64,000 nucleotides of DNA, taken from the NCBI GenBank assembly GCA_947577185.1, contig CANPUE010000003.1:62001-126000 (forward strand). Reading direction: 5' to 3'. The notes beneath the pieces are model-generated. The model searched no databases. It was not told the origin of the DNA and saw only the letters and a list, made by a program, of their open reading frames with translations. Below, piece by piece: positions 51,955 through 62,200 of this stretch (within the stretch, counting starts at the first letter, position 1; every line of letters starts with the position of its first letter). A program made the translations under genes and the position numbers. Source of the DNA: an uncultured Lachnospiraceae bacterium. GTDB taxonomy: Bacteria > Bacillota > Clostridia > Lachnospirales > Lachnospiraceae.

Positions 51955-54234
51955 ATGTACTGTAAGAATTGTAGCATGAAACTGGATGACGGGGTATTGT
52001 TCTGCCCCAATTGTGGATGCAGAGTGGAGGAAGAGACGGCAGGCGGCGCAGCAGACGACATGTCAGATAAAACTGTGCTGATAAATGAAAATCAGACCGC
52101 AGAGCAAAATGCGCAGAGCATGGATGCACAGGATACAGCTGCTGCGGTTGAAGCAATGCCGGAAACAGTAGAAGCGCTTCAAATATCACCAACGGGAGTC
52201 GTGGAAACGAACGAGGCCGTAGTCGTGCCGCAGACTCAAAATGTACAGAAAAAATACTGTCCTAATTGCGGCACAGCCAATCATATAAATGATTTATTCT
52301 GTCAGGAGTGCGGCATGTTTTTTGGCAATGCGGCGGATAAAACGCGACAGGAAAATGCCAGTAAGGCTGATCAGAAAAAGAAGGTCTGGAAAATTGCAGT
52401 GCCGGTACTGGCGGGTGCGGCGGTATTTGTCCTCTGCATCTTCTTTTTACCGCGTCTGTTTGCGGCGGTAGGCGGCAGAAAGGCGGAAAAAGAGTATCTT
52501 ATCTATATAAAAGATAATGAGCTGTACATGGCAAAGCCGAATCAGTATGAACCGATTCAGATAGACGATAAGTGCTATGAGGATGAAGATGCTATGGGGA
52601 GCGGGTATTCTTACAATAACCAGGTCAGTGTTTCTCCGGATGGGAAATATCTTTATTATCCAACGGAATACAATATGAAGGAGATGTATAACCCCTACAA
52701 TTTATACTGCAAAAAAATCGGCAGCAAAAAAGCGGAGGAAGAAAAGATCGATTCCGACGTTGTTTTTTATCAGATTATTGACGATGACAGACTGATCTAT
52801 ATCAAAGACAGCGAAGACCGTAAGCTATATTTATACAGTCAGGGAAATTCGGAGAAGATTGCTTCTGACGTTGCAAATGTATCTGTTTCGGAGGATGGAA
52901 AAAATGTGCTCTGGAAATCCAGTGACGGAGAGCAGAGACTGTATATGCAGGATCTGGCGTTGAAGCAGGATAAGGTGAAACTGGACTCTGATGTGGAATG
53001 GTATCAATGTTCGGATGATTTAAACACCATTGTTTACAGGAAGGATGATAATCTGTATCTGCTGAATGACCTGGACGAGAAGGAAAAGATTGCATCCGAT
53101 ATTATGAGCAGTTATGTATACGGAATTAACGATAACCTTCAGATTTACTATATGAAGGAGGGCGATGATGTTGCGTTGTCAAGCTACGATATGATTGAGG
53201 ATGATTTTCTGGCGCAGGATCAGAAGATGACCGAACCCCGGATTGAAGACTATCAGACAAAGACCTATGTGAATGATTTCTTTGGCACACGGGAAAAGAC
53301 AGAGACTGATGACGCTTATTATGAAGCGATGGAGCAGTACCAGCAGAAACTGGCGCGTGATTACATCCGGGAAAGACTTTCCGGTGAAGAGTTGAATCAA
53401 AATGCTGTTGAAATCTATTACTTTGACGGGAAAAAGAGAGAGAGCACAAAAGTAAAAGAAAGCGTCATGATGAACGGATATTCTCTGCAGACTGAAACGA
53501 CAGCACTGATGTATCTGTGGGAGATTGATGCGGATAAAATAGAAGGGATCAAATTATCTTCGTTGATGGAAATGGACGAAGAAACGATACAACGAAAAAT
53601 GACGGAAGTATTGATATCGTCTTTACCGTTTATCTATCTCAAAGACGGAGAAGTTTTTGAAATGCCGCAGATCGACTGGGACGAGATCGATTTGGAAGAA
53701 ATGGAAGATATGTCGGTCAGTGCAGATGAAGCGTCACATAGTATCAGTATCATATTTGAATATAGTAAGTATACAGATACACAGGAATCTTATCATGCGG
53801 AAGTGTATTCATTTGACTATACCGATCCGGAAGCGGAACTTACGCTGCTCACTGATGAGGCGGCAGAAGGGATAGGCTATATTTCAGGAGAATTTTATTA
53901 CATCAATACAGATGGAGATTTGTATCGCAATGATACGAAGGTGGACAGCGATGTATACAGTTTTTCAGTTGTGGAGCAGGAGAACGGAACACTTCTTTAT
54001 CTGACAGATATCGACGAAGACAAACAGGAAGGAACATTAAAACTGTATCAGAATGGCAAAAATAAGAAGATCGCGGATGATGTGCCTACAAACAGTTATG
54101 GTTTCTTTGACAGCGATAAGGTCGCGTTCCTGTCAGACTACAATTTTAAAAAATTGAGGGGTGACCTGAAAGTATATGACGGAAAAGAAGCAGTCAATAT
54201 TGATTCGGATGTGAAGCAGATCGTATTTTATTGA
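51955..54234 (+). CDS. Membrane protein with two zinc ribbons and a propeller-like extracellular domain
   Basis: A 759-residue protein; ATG 51955 lies behind GAGGGAGG. Two zinc ribbons (Cys3-Cys6-Cys17-Cys20 and Cys102-Cys105-Cys116-Cys119) are split by an Ala/Glu-rich linker, and a membrane helix spans about 144-170. The ~590-residue outside part has many repeating short units such as VSVSPDGKYLYYPT, NVSVSEDGKNVLWKS and a recurring IASDV/DSDV element, typical of a beta propeller of the WD40/DUF5050 kind. It has no catalytic motif and is likely a binding or sensing domain. Very acidic and Tyr-rich. Confidence 0.82.
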   Translation: MYCKNCSMKLDDGVLFCPNCGCRVEEETAGGAADDMSDKTVLINENQTAEQNAQSMDAQDTAAAVEAMPETVEALQISPTGVVETNEAVVVPQTQNVQKKYCPNCGTANHINDLFCQECGMFFGNAADKTRQENASKADQKKKVWKIAVPVLAGAAVFVLCIFFLPRLFAAVGGRKAEKEYLIYIKDNELYMAKPNQYEPIQIDDKCYEDEDAMGSGYSYNNQVSVSPDGKYLYYPTEYNMKEMYNPYNLYCKKIGSKKAEEEKIDSDVVFYQIIDDDRLIYIKDSEDRKLYLYSQGNSEKIASDVANVSVSEDGKNVLWKSSDGEQRLYMQDLALKQDKVKLDSDVEWYQCSDDLNTIVYRKDDNLYLLNDLDEKEKIASDIMSSYVYGINDNLQIYYMKEGDDVALSSYDMIEDDFLAQDQKMTEPRIEDYQTKTYVNDFFGTREKTETDDAYYEAMEQYQQKLARDYIRERLSGEELNQNAVEIYYFDGKKRESTKVKESVMMNGYSLQTETTALMYLWEIDADKIEGIKLSSLMEMDEETIQRKMTEVLISSLPFIYLKDGEVFEMPQIDWDEIDLEEMEDMSVSADEASHSISIIFEYSKYTDTQESYHAEVYSFDYTDPEAELTLLTDEAAEGIGYISGEFYYINTDGDLYRNDTKVDSDVYSFSVVEQENGTLLYLTDIDEDKQEGTLKLYQNGKNKKIADDVPTNSYGFFDSDKVAFLSDYNFKKLRGDLKVYDGKEAVNIDSDVKQIVFY

Positions 54235-54279
54235 TGACAGTCTGTCTGCTCATCAGGGAAGAAAAGGTAGAGTTTAATC

Positions 54280-56058
54280 ATGTATTGTACAAAATGTGGC
54301 GCTCAAATCGGCGAAAATATGAAATTTTGTCCCAAATGCGGAAATCCCGTACAGAAAAATGCAGGAGGGACGCCGTCTTTACCGCCTGTACCGCCAATGT
54401 CTTTTCCGTCTGCAGGAGGGGAAGCGCCGGATGGAAATCAGGAGGAGAAACCGGCCGGCAAAAAGCTTATGCTTATCCTGATTCTGTTGATCGTGCTGCT
54501 CCTTGGCGGCATTGGAGGAGGCGCTGTTTATTTCGTGGGACAGTATCAGGATGAGAAGCGTTATGAGGGAGCGGCCGGCAGAGGAGAGGCATCGGAAGAA
54601 TCCGAATCATCACAGGACGATGATGAAGAGGATACGGAAGCAGATGAGTCTTCGGATTCCGACGAGGAAGAGCCGCAGGTCTATGAAGGAGAACGCAGAC
54701 CGCTGAATCTGAATATTCACCAGGTGGACAATTCCAGATTCCCGGAGATCACTTTTTATGCTAGCGCTGTGGATGAGAATAATAATGTTGTGGAAGATCT
54801 GGATGCATCAGATTTCACGATACAGGAAATTGATGTTTCCGGTCAGGTGAAGGAAGTCGAGATCGAAGAAGTATACAGGGTTCTCCATGAAGATACGATC
54901 AGTGTCAATCTGGTGCTGGATGCCAGCGGCAGTATGTCTGACTATAATAAGATGGACCAGGCCAAAAATGCGGCGAACGCGCTGCTTTCACAGATGAATC
55001 TGGAAAGCGGAGATCAGGCCGAGATCATTTCTTTTGATAATTATGTTTATCTGAATCAGGACTTTACCAGCCAGAGGCAGCTGCTGACAGATGCACTTGA
55101 TACGATTGAACCGGGCGATATGACCGCACTGTATGATGCCCTGTATGCGGGTTTATATCAGACGTATTTTGAGTCCGGTGTAAAATGTGTCATTGGTTTC
55201 ACGGACGGTCTGGAGAATTACAGCAGTTATACGTTCGAGGACGTGGTAACGCTGTCACAAAACAGCAGTATTCCCGTTTTTATCATCGGGATCGGGGAAG
55301 AGTATGATGCGGATGCTCTGCGTATGCTGGCAGAGGAATGTTCGGGGGCGTATTATTCCGCCAATGTGGAAGATCTGGAAAGCATACTGACGGATATCTA
55401 TTTGAGCATTTATGAGCAGCAGCAGGACTACTATGTGTTTCAATATACGTCGCCCGATACGGAGAATCAGAACCAGTTTCGGGACATCGTGTTATCGACG
55501 TCTGAGACGACGGAATTTTATGGAACTTATACGAAAGAGTATGTGCCGCAGTCTGATATCAGCGGTGCATTTGCCAGCGATTATATGAATATGGATTATA
55601 TGCTGGAGTTTTCGAGTCAGAGAGAGGTCACTGCGGCCGATCTGCAGGGACTCAGTCTCGCACAGCTGCGGATCGCCAGAAACGAAGTCTTTGCCAGACA
55701 TGGCAGGCAGTTTAAGGACAGTATGCTGAATCAATGGTTCTATTCCAGAGCATGGTATTTGAATCTTCCAATGAAATATTCGCCGGATGATTTCGACCGG
55801 ATAAATCCGAGTCCGCTTACAAAACTGGAATTGCAGAATGTCGAATTTATCAGGAATTATGAGGCAGATCTGATGAATAACAGCGACATTTATCCTGACG
55901 CGGCCAATACGCTTTTATCTGATTATGACCTGGCTTTGAGCAGGATTGTACTCAAAAATGCGCTGGCGCAGATACAAAATTATCCGGATACGGAGATCCT
56001 GCGGCAGAATAAGCAGTTGATCGAGCAGGCTATTAACAAGGAGGACATAAAATATTAG
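54280..56058 (+). CDS. Zinc-ribbon membrane protein with vWA and YARHG domains
   Basis: A 592-residue protein. Zinc ribbon (Cys3, Cys6, Cys17, Cys20), Pro-rich linker, membrane helix (about 63-86), a strongly acidic Ser/Asp/Glu stretch (100-132), then a von Willebrand A domain (about 205-375). The metal-ion site is complete: DxSxS at 214-218 (DASGS), Thr282 and Asp309. A YARHG domain (about 458-530; [15 protein letters not shown]) follows; this domain is found on surface proteins and thought to act on or bind the wall. The vWA may bind a partner protein. ATG 54280 is 45 bases behind the preceding gene. Confidence 0.9.
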   Translation: MYCTKCGAQIGENMKFCPKCGNPVQKNAGGTPSLPPVPPMSFPSAGGEAPDGNQEEKPAGKKLMLILILLIVLLLGGIGGGAVYFVGQYQDEKRYEGAAGRGEASEESESSQDDDEEDTEADESSDSDEEEPQVYEGERRPLNLNIHQVDNSRFPEITFYASAVDENNNVVEDLDASDFTIQEIDVSGQVKEVEIEEVYRVLHEDTISVNLVLDASGSMSDYNKMDQAKNAANALLSQMNLESGDQAEIISFDNYVYLNQDFTSQRQLLTDALDTIEPGDMTALYDALYAGLYQTYFESGVKCVIGFTDGLENYSSYTFEDVVTLSQNSSIPVFIIGIGEEYDADALRMLAEECSGAYYSANVEDLESILTDIYLSIYEQQQDYYVFQYTSPDTENQNQFRDIVLSTSETTEFYGTYTKEYVPQSDISGAFASDYMNMDYMLEFSSQREVTAADLQGLSLAQLRIARNEVFARHGRQFKDSMLNQWFYSRAWYLNLPMKYSPDDFDRINPSPLTKLELQNVEFIRNYEADLMNNSDIYPDAANTLLSDYDLALSRIVLKNALAQIQNYPDTEILRQNKQLIEQAINKEDIKY

Positions 56059-56063
56059 GGCAT

Positions 56064-57185
56064 ATGAAGGGAAAATGGAAAAAGATTGTGATCTGCGGTA
56101 TCGTATTGAGCATGCTGACAGGCTGCAGCGGCAAAAAGGAAACGATGCAGGATGAGACGGTAGACAGGCAGGCACAGCAGATTGAGATCCCGCAAGACCA
56201 GGAAAAAGAGGATGTGGCGGTTGGGCTGGAAGAAAATACGGATGAGAAGGAAGCACCGCCTGTCATGAAAGAATTTGTCAAGATTACGGCAGATGAAGTG
56301 AATATAAGAGATTATCCTTCTACAGGGAACGATTCTGCCATAATCGGGAAGGCTTTTCAGGGTGAGGAATATCCTTTTATAGCCGGCAATGAGGAATGGT
56401 GCCAGATTAGTTTTGAGGGATCGGAGGCCTTTGTCAGTCGTGATTTCGCTGAGGTATTTCTAAGGGCAGAGGATACTGATGCGGAAGCGGCACAGACAGT
56501 GGAGACAGAGGAAAAAGAAGACGGACTGCGGGAAAACGGACAGGGAAAGCTGATCGTGATCGACGCGGGACATCAGGAAAAAGGAAATTCTGAGAAAGAG
56601 CCTGTTGCGCCCGGAGCCGATGAAATGAAGGCCAAAGTCTCCTCCGGTACGCAGGGCGCGTACAGTGGAGTCGCTGAATATTTGCTGAATCTGGAAGTTT
56701 CATTGAAATTAGAGCAGGAATTAACAGACAGAGGATACCGGGTCATTATGGTCAGGAAAGAAAATGCGGTGAATATCAGCAACAGTGAACGGGCGCAGAT
56801 CGCCAACGATGCACAGGCGGATGCGTTTGTGCGGATTCACGCGAACGGTTCGGAAGACCATTCGGTAAATGGGATGATGACGATCTGTCCAACTGCGGAA
56901 AATCCGTACTGCGGAGAACTCTATCAGAGCAGTAAACTGCTTTCAGAATGTATTCTGGATGCTATGGTGCGCGCAACCGGAGCGGTGAGAGAGAAGGTGT
57001 GGGAAACAGACACCATGAGCGGGATCAACTGGTGTAAAGTTCCGGTAACGATTGTTGAGATGGGCTACATGACAAATGAAAAGGAAGATCTGGCCATGCA
57101 GACGGATGAATATCAATGGAAGATCGTATATGGCATTGCCGATGGGTTAGATGAATATTTTTCAGAATCAGAAAGAAACGGATGA
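56064..57185 (+). CDS. Lipoprotein N-acetylmuramoyl-L-alanine amidase with SH3-like domain
   Basis: A 373-residue lipoprotein: lipobox LTGC (Cys21), acidic linker, SH3-like domain (about 68-135), then an Amidase_3 domain from about 162. Zinc ligands His170 (DAGH), Glu211 (LNLEVS) and His259 (RIHAN), and catalytic Glu332 (VEMGY) are all present, so it should remove peptide stems from peptidoglycan. It is the only outside-facing member of the cluster without a zinc ribbon. Five bases follow the vWA gene, showing tight coupling. Confidence 0.92.
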   Translation: MKGKWKKIVICGIVLSMLTGCSGKKETMQDETVDRQAQQIEIPQDQEKEDVAVGLEENTDEKEAPPVMKEFVKITADEVNIRDYPSTGNDSAIIGKAFQGEEYPFIAGNEEWCQISFEGSEAFVSRDFAEVFLRAEDTDAEAAQTVETEEKEDGLRENGQGKLIVIDAGHQEKGNSEKEPVAPGADEMKAKVSSGTQGAYSGVAEYLLNLEVSLKLEQELTDRGYRVIMVRKENAVNISNSERAQIANDAQADAFVRIHANGSEDHSVNGMMTICPTAENPYCGELYQSSKLLSECILDAMVRATGAVREKVWETDTMSGINWCKVPVTIVEMGYMTNEKEDLAMQTDEYQWKIVYGIADGLDEYFSESERNG

Positions 57186-57201
57186 TGAGGAGGAAAAAGA
57201 A

Positions 57202-58455
57202 ATGTTTTGTCCAAAATGTGGAAAACAGCTTCCGGAAGCGGCAAAATTCTGCACAGCATGCGGGGCACAGATGACAGCTTCCGGTTCTGAAAAGCCAGTC
57301 ATGAAAATGAAACCGCAAAAGCCGGCACAGACGCCGGCCGTTCCACCGGCAATGCCGGACAGGGAAGACATTGGACTGCGTTCCGATATGGAGGCAGTTA
57401 CGCAGCGTGACAGGGAGATGGCGGATAAAAATAAACGAACGATGCTGATCCTGTTGTGTGTTCTGCTTGTATTGGTGCTGATAGCGGGCGGGATGGCAGC
57501 ATATTATTTTGTCGTATTAAAAGACAATAGCACCGGGAAAGAAAACGTAACAGCACAGTCTGATGAGGATAATGAGCAGGAAAATATGGAGGAAGAATCG
57601 GACGATACGCAGCAGGTGGACGATAAAACCGAAACGGATCCTGTTTTGGAGACAGGGGAAGCAGACTCCCGGGAAGAAAATTTATCGGAAGAAACTGCAG
57701 CTGCCCAGGCAGACGATCAGGTTGTATCGGATATCAATGAAGTGGTGAATGATGTTATTTTAACGAATGTGCCCAAGGCGCTTTATTCGTATGATTTTGA
57801 GGAAGAACTGGGCGGTGCGCAGGTGGTTGTCAGAAACGCGCCTGAAGCAATGCCTGAGATTACAAATGACGTGGAAGCACAGTATGTAACAGGCATAGAT
57901 GGCAAAGCGGTCTATCTGGATGGAACCTATGGCATCCGGCTGAGTGATGTGGAAAAAATCGGGACATCTTATAGCGTTGCCTTCTGGATGAAGGCTGAGG
58001 AACTGTATGACTGGGCGCCTTTTATCCATATCGGATACAAACTGCTGGATCAGACTCAGAGATGCCGTCTGTGGCTTGGACAAAAGACCGACGGAGCGGC
58101 CATTTCACCGATTCTCAGCTCTGAACATGCAGGAACGGGAGTCTCTTTTGAGATCCGGCCAAACAGAGTGGTCTATGCGATGGATCCGGGTGTCTGGTAT
58201 CATATCGTGTTTACGGTGGATGGCAGTGTGCAGGGCAGCAATGCGAACAGTCTGTATGGTTCGCTGTATGTTGCCGGGCAGTATGCCGGAGGCGGAGACA
58301 TTGCTTTAAATACGATGAATGTGGATGATTTTGATGTGTACCTTGGCATCAACTGCTGGGACGTCTTATATCCGGCAGCTTTTGACGGTGTAAAAATATG
58401 GAATCAGGTATTGGATGCAGATCAGGTGGAAGAATTGTTTAATGCGTACAGATGA
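57202..58455 (+). CDS. Zinc-ribbon membrane protein with LamG-like extracellular domain
   Basis: A 417-residue protein. ATG 57202 follows GAGGAGG. Zinc ribbon (Cys3, Cys6, Cys17, Cys20), Pro-rich linker, membrane helix (80-105), acidic linker (110-185), and a concanavalin A/LamG-type jelly roll (about 192-417) with the usual YSYDFEE opening, SVAFWMKAEE, WYHIVFTVDG and GVKIWNQVLDADQVEELF ending. Such domains bind sugars or proteins. No catalytic residues are evident. It likely recognises a surface polymer. Confidence 0.87.
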   Translation: MFCPKCGKQLPEAAKFCTACGAQMTASGSEKPVMKMKPQKPAQTPAVPPAMPDREDIGLRSDMEAVTQRDREMADKNKRTMLILLCVLLVLVLIAGGMAAYYFVVLKDNSTGKENVTAQSDEDNEQENMEEESDDTQQVDDKTETDPVLETGEADSREENLSEETAAAQADDQVVSDINEVVNDVILTNVPKALYSYDFEEELGGAQVVVRNAPEAMPEITNDVEAQYVTGIDGKAVYLDGTYGIRLSDVEKIGTSYSVAFWMKAEELYDWAPFIHIGYKLLDQTQRCRLWLGQKTDGAAISPILSSEHAGTGVSFEIRPNRVVYAMDPGVWYHIVFTVDGSVQGSNANSLYGSLYVAGQYAGGGDIALNTMNVDDFDVYLGINCWDVLYPAAFDGVKIWNQVLDADQVEELFNAYR

Positions 58456-58544
58456 GATGATAAGCTTCCCTGTTTTTCCTGGATGGTCATTCATTCCAAT
58501 AACCGGGCCGTCCGTCAGGATTGATCTGGAATAACGCTTCGATC

Positions 58545-58553
58545 TGATATTAT
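58545..58553 (+). promoter_or_regulatory. Possible extended -10 before the FHA-like gene
   Basis: TGATATTAT fits TGnTATTAT, in the largest gap of the cluster (58456-58619). No -35 is evident. It may give the FHA-essC part extra transcription. Confidence 0.3.
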
Positions 58554-58619
58554 GGTATTGTCTGCAGGAACTTCCGGCAGTAAATTTGTCAATTTGATAG
58601 AGAAAATGGTGAAGATAAG

Positions 58620-59246
58620 ATGAATGATTTGTTTGCATTTTCAGGAGATAACAACAAAATAATACTGACAGCGGTAATCGTAATTTTTGTCATGACCGCA
58701 ATCATTCTGTTCAGCAGACTGATCCGGAAAAAACAGAAGAAAAAGGAACTGTCGCAGGCGGCGGAAGATAAGATGCGGGATGAGAACCTGAATCAGGTCA
58801 TCTTAAATCAGCACAGAAGCGGCGGGCGCTTCAAAGAAGTACATAAACCCTATGATGTGGATTACAGCAGGCCAAATGGCACGGGTGGTAAGAACAATAC
58901 AGATTCTCAATGGGCGGGGGAAGAAGGCGTCATGGTCCAGATGATCGAGAGGACCGAACTTTCTACCCGCAAATTCATGATGAATCCCGCGAAACCAATC
59001 CGTGTCGGCAGCGATCTGCAGGATAATGATATTAATGTGCTGGCGGAAGGGATTTCGGCACATCAGTTTGAAATCTTTGCAGTTCGGGATAAAGTCTTTG
59101 TCAGAAATATAAGTTCTGAAAACAGGACGATCCTGAAGCGAAAAAGAGAACAGGCCATCGTTGATGAAAAAGGCATTAGAATGCTTTCGGAAGACGCGAT
59201 TCTTGCAGGCTGTGTCTCTTATGACATTACGATTGTACAGCGATGA
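58620..59246 (+). CDS. Membrane-anchored FHA-like protein
   Basis: A 208-residue protein with one membrane helix (14-35) followed by a basic stretch, so the rest is cytosolic. Residues about 120-208 resemble an FHA domain: IRVGSDLQDNDINV, ISAHQF and VRNISSENRTIL. The Ser-x-His element is kept, but the phosphothreonine-contact Arg after the first Gly is Ser (VGSD instead of GRS/GRN), so phospho-binding may be weak or lost. It sits directly before the EssC-type gene, as FHA proteins often do in type VII loci. Confidence 0.78.
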   Translation: MNDLFAFSGDNNKIILTAVIVIFVMTAIILFSRLIRKKQKKKELSQAAEDKMRDENLNQVILNQHRSGGRFKEVHKPYDVDYSRPNGTGGKNNTDSQWAGEEGVMVQMIERTELSTRKFMMNPAKPIRVGSDLQDNDINVLAEGISAHQFEIFAVRDKVFVRNISSENRTILKRKREQAIVDEKGIRMLSEDAILAGCVSYDITIVQR

Positions 59247-59290
59247 TAAGCAGATCATATACCAGAGAAGCCTGACGGGGGGACAAAAAT

Positions 59291-62200
59291 ATGAGCATGA
59301 TTCTTTCAGTACACAGCACAAAAGCGTTTCAGGAGTTTTTGCTGCCTGCGGTCAATAACGCGGAAAATTCCATCATTCTGGACAATCAGATTTTTTCATT
59401 GGAGAAAGACATCGAACTGCGCATGGAAGTGATCGAAGGCTGCTGGCATTTTCTGCATTCGGAAGTTTACCGGATTGAAGATACGGTAAATCATGTTGAA
59501 TATTTCGGGATTACCTTGCGCGATGGAGACCTTCTGACAGTTCTTCTGCCGGGAGCGGAGCGGATTTCTGTCATGATCGATGAGACCGAAAGCTGCTTCA
59601 AAGTTTTTGAAAAATATGACATACAGGGGATAGACAGGATCACAGTCGGCAGGAACGAGACGAATGATATTGTTTATAATACCAGAAACCTGATTTCCGG
59701 GGAACATGCCGTGCTGCGCCAGACGGGGACACAGTGTATTTTGGAGGACAGGAGTGCAAACGGCGTCTTTGTCAATTCGCGCAGGATCGTCGGCTCCAGA
59801 CAGTTGGAATTTGGTGACTGCGTGAGTATATTCGGACTCAGCATGGTGTATTTGTCCAATATTCTGGCGGTCAATTCGCAAAATGACGGCTTTCATGTGG
59901 ATCATGAGAAACTGAAAAGACATGAAAGTGAGAGAATAGAGAGTAATGAGGCAGGATGTTCGGAAAAAGCCCACAATAAAAAAGTTTATCATCGTTCGCC
60001 GAGACAGATTTACAGGATCGATAATGATACTGTGGAAATCGAAGCACCGCCGCAGCCCAGAGATTTGAATAAAAAACCGATTGGCATGCTGATCGGACCA
60101 TCCATGACGATGGCGCTGCCGATGCTTCTTGGCTGCGGTCTTTCGATCTACAGTACGAAAGTGAGCGGCAATTCTGGAAGCGCATTTATGTATACCGGGC
60201 TGGTGACGGCCGTATCCTCAGCACTCATCGGAACCGTGTGGGCGCTTGTGAATCTGCATGTAGAGAAAAAGAAAAACAGGGAAGAGGAACTTCACAGGTT
60301 TGAAGCGTATGGAGAGTATCTCATCAGATGCTCTAACCAGATCAAGGAAAAATATGAGAAAAATACGAACAGTCTGAACAGTATGTATGACTCGGCGCAG
60401 GCGTGCTGCGGATACGATGAGAAAAACCCTCTTTTGTGGAACAGAAATGCCAATCATGAGGATTATCTGAGTTACCGGCTGGGAACCGGGGAGATTCCCT
60501 TTCAGGTGCAGGTGTCCATTCCAAAAGAGCGTTTTACGCTTGTAAATGACTCCCTGGCAGAAAAACCCGCGATGATACGGGACAGCTTTAAAGAACTTCA
60601 TAATGTACCGATCTGTGTCGATTTACACACGCACAGGCTCGTCGGGATCATAGGCGGCGGAAAGAAAAAAGGCGCGGTGGAGATTATGCACATCATGGTG
60701 TCTCAGATTGCTGCCTCCAACTGTTATACGGACGTTAAGATGGCGTTTCTCTATGACGAAGGCAGGGATGATTCGGACGACTGGGAATATATGAAATGGT
60801 TTCCGCATGTCTGGTCGGAAGACAAAAAGAGCAGATTTGTGGCGAAGAACAAAGTAGAGGCAGGGGATGTTTTATATGAAATCACGAAAGTCCTGCGGAC
60901 AAGAGCGGAGAACAGATCTGTAATTTCATCAAAAAAGGAAAAGCTGCCATCACCGCAGTTCATTCTGTTTTTATCTGATCCGGAATTGTTGGAGAGCGAA
61001 CTGATCACCAAATATATTACGAATGAGGACAACCAGGATATTACTACGGTCTTTTTGACAGATCATTATGAGAACCTGCCGAACGAATGCGGCTATATCA
61101 TACAGAATGACGAAACTTTCACCGGAATGTACGGTATTGAGGATGATACGGAAAACAGGAAACAGATCGCCTTTGACAGCATTTCCAATGTTCAGCTGGA
61201 AAAGCTGGCGAGAACACTGGCGAACATAGAAGTGCGTGAGACGCAGTCCGGCGGGGACATTCCCGCATCGCTTACCTTTTTTGACATGTATGGAGTACAG
61301 CGTCTGGATGAGTTTAACGTACTGGACAGATGGCGTAAAAACCGTACTTACGACAGTATGAAAGCCCTGATTGGTCAGCGTGCCGGGGAAAGCAGCTGGT
61401 ATCTGGACATCCATGAGAAGTACCACGGGCCGCATGGTCTGATTGCGGGAACGACCGGATCCGGTAAGAGTGAAACCCTGCAGACATATATTTTATCGCT
61501 GGCGCTGAATTTCAGCCCGGATGATATCGGTTTCTTTCTGATTGACTATAAAGGAGGGGGGATGGCCAATCTATTTAACGGCCTTCCGCACATGATCGGA
61601 CAGATTTCCAATCTCTCCGGCAATCAGGTGAAACGTGCCATGGTTTCGATCAAGAGTGAGAACAAGAGAAGACAGCGCATTTTTAACGAGCATGGTGTGA
61701 ACAATATCAACCTGTACACCAGACTGTACAAAAACAACGAGGCGAGTGTCCCGGTACCGCATATGTTTATCGTGATCGATGAATTTGCGGAACTGAAACG
61801 GGAGGAACCCGATTTTATGCGTGAACTGATCAGTGTCGCGCAGGTCGGAAGAAGTCTCGGCGTGCATCTGATTCTGGCGACGCAGAAGCCGAGCGGAACG
61901 GTGGATGATAACATCTGGAGCAATTCCAAGTTCAGACTGTGCCTGCGCGTTCAGGACAGGCAGGACAGCAATGATATGCTGCACAGACCGGATGCCGCGT
62001 ATATCACGCAGGCCGGACGCTGTTACATGCAGGTGGGAAACGACGAGTTATTTGAATTATTTCAGTCAGGATTCAGCGGGGCAGTTTATGATGAGGAAAA
62101 CGGAAACATGAAATCCGACATCGCCCATATGCTTTCCACGACAGGCAAGGCGGCGCTGATCGGAAACCGTTTGAAATTAAAACAGACAGCACTGATTAAA

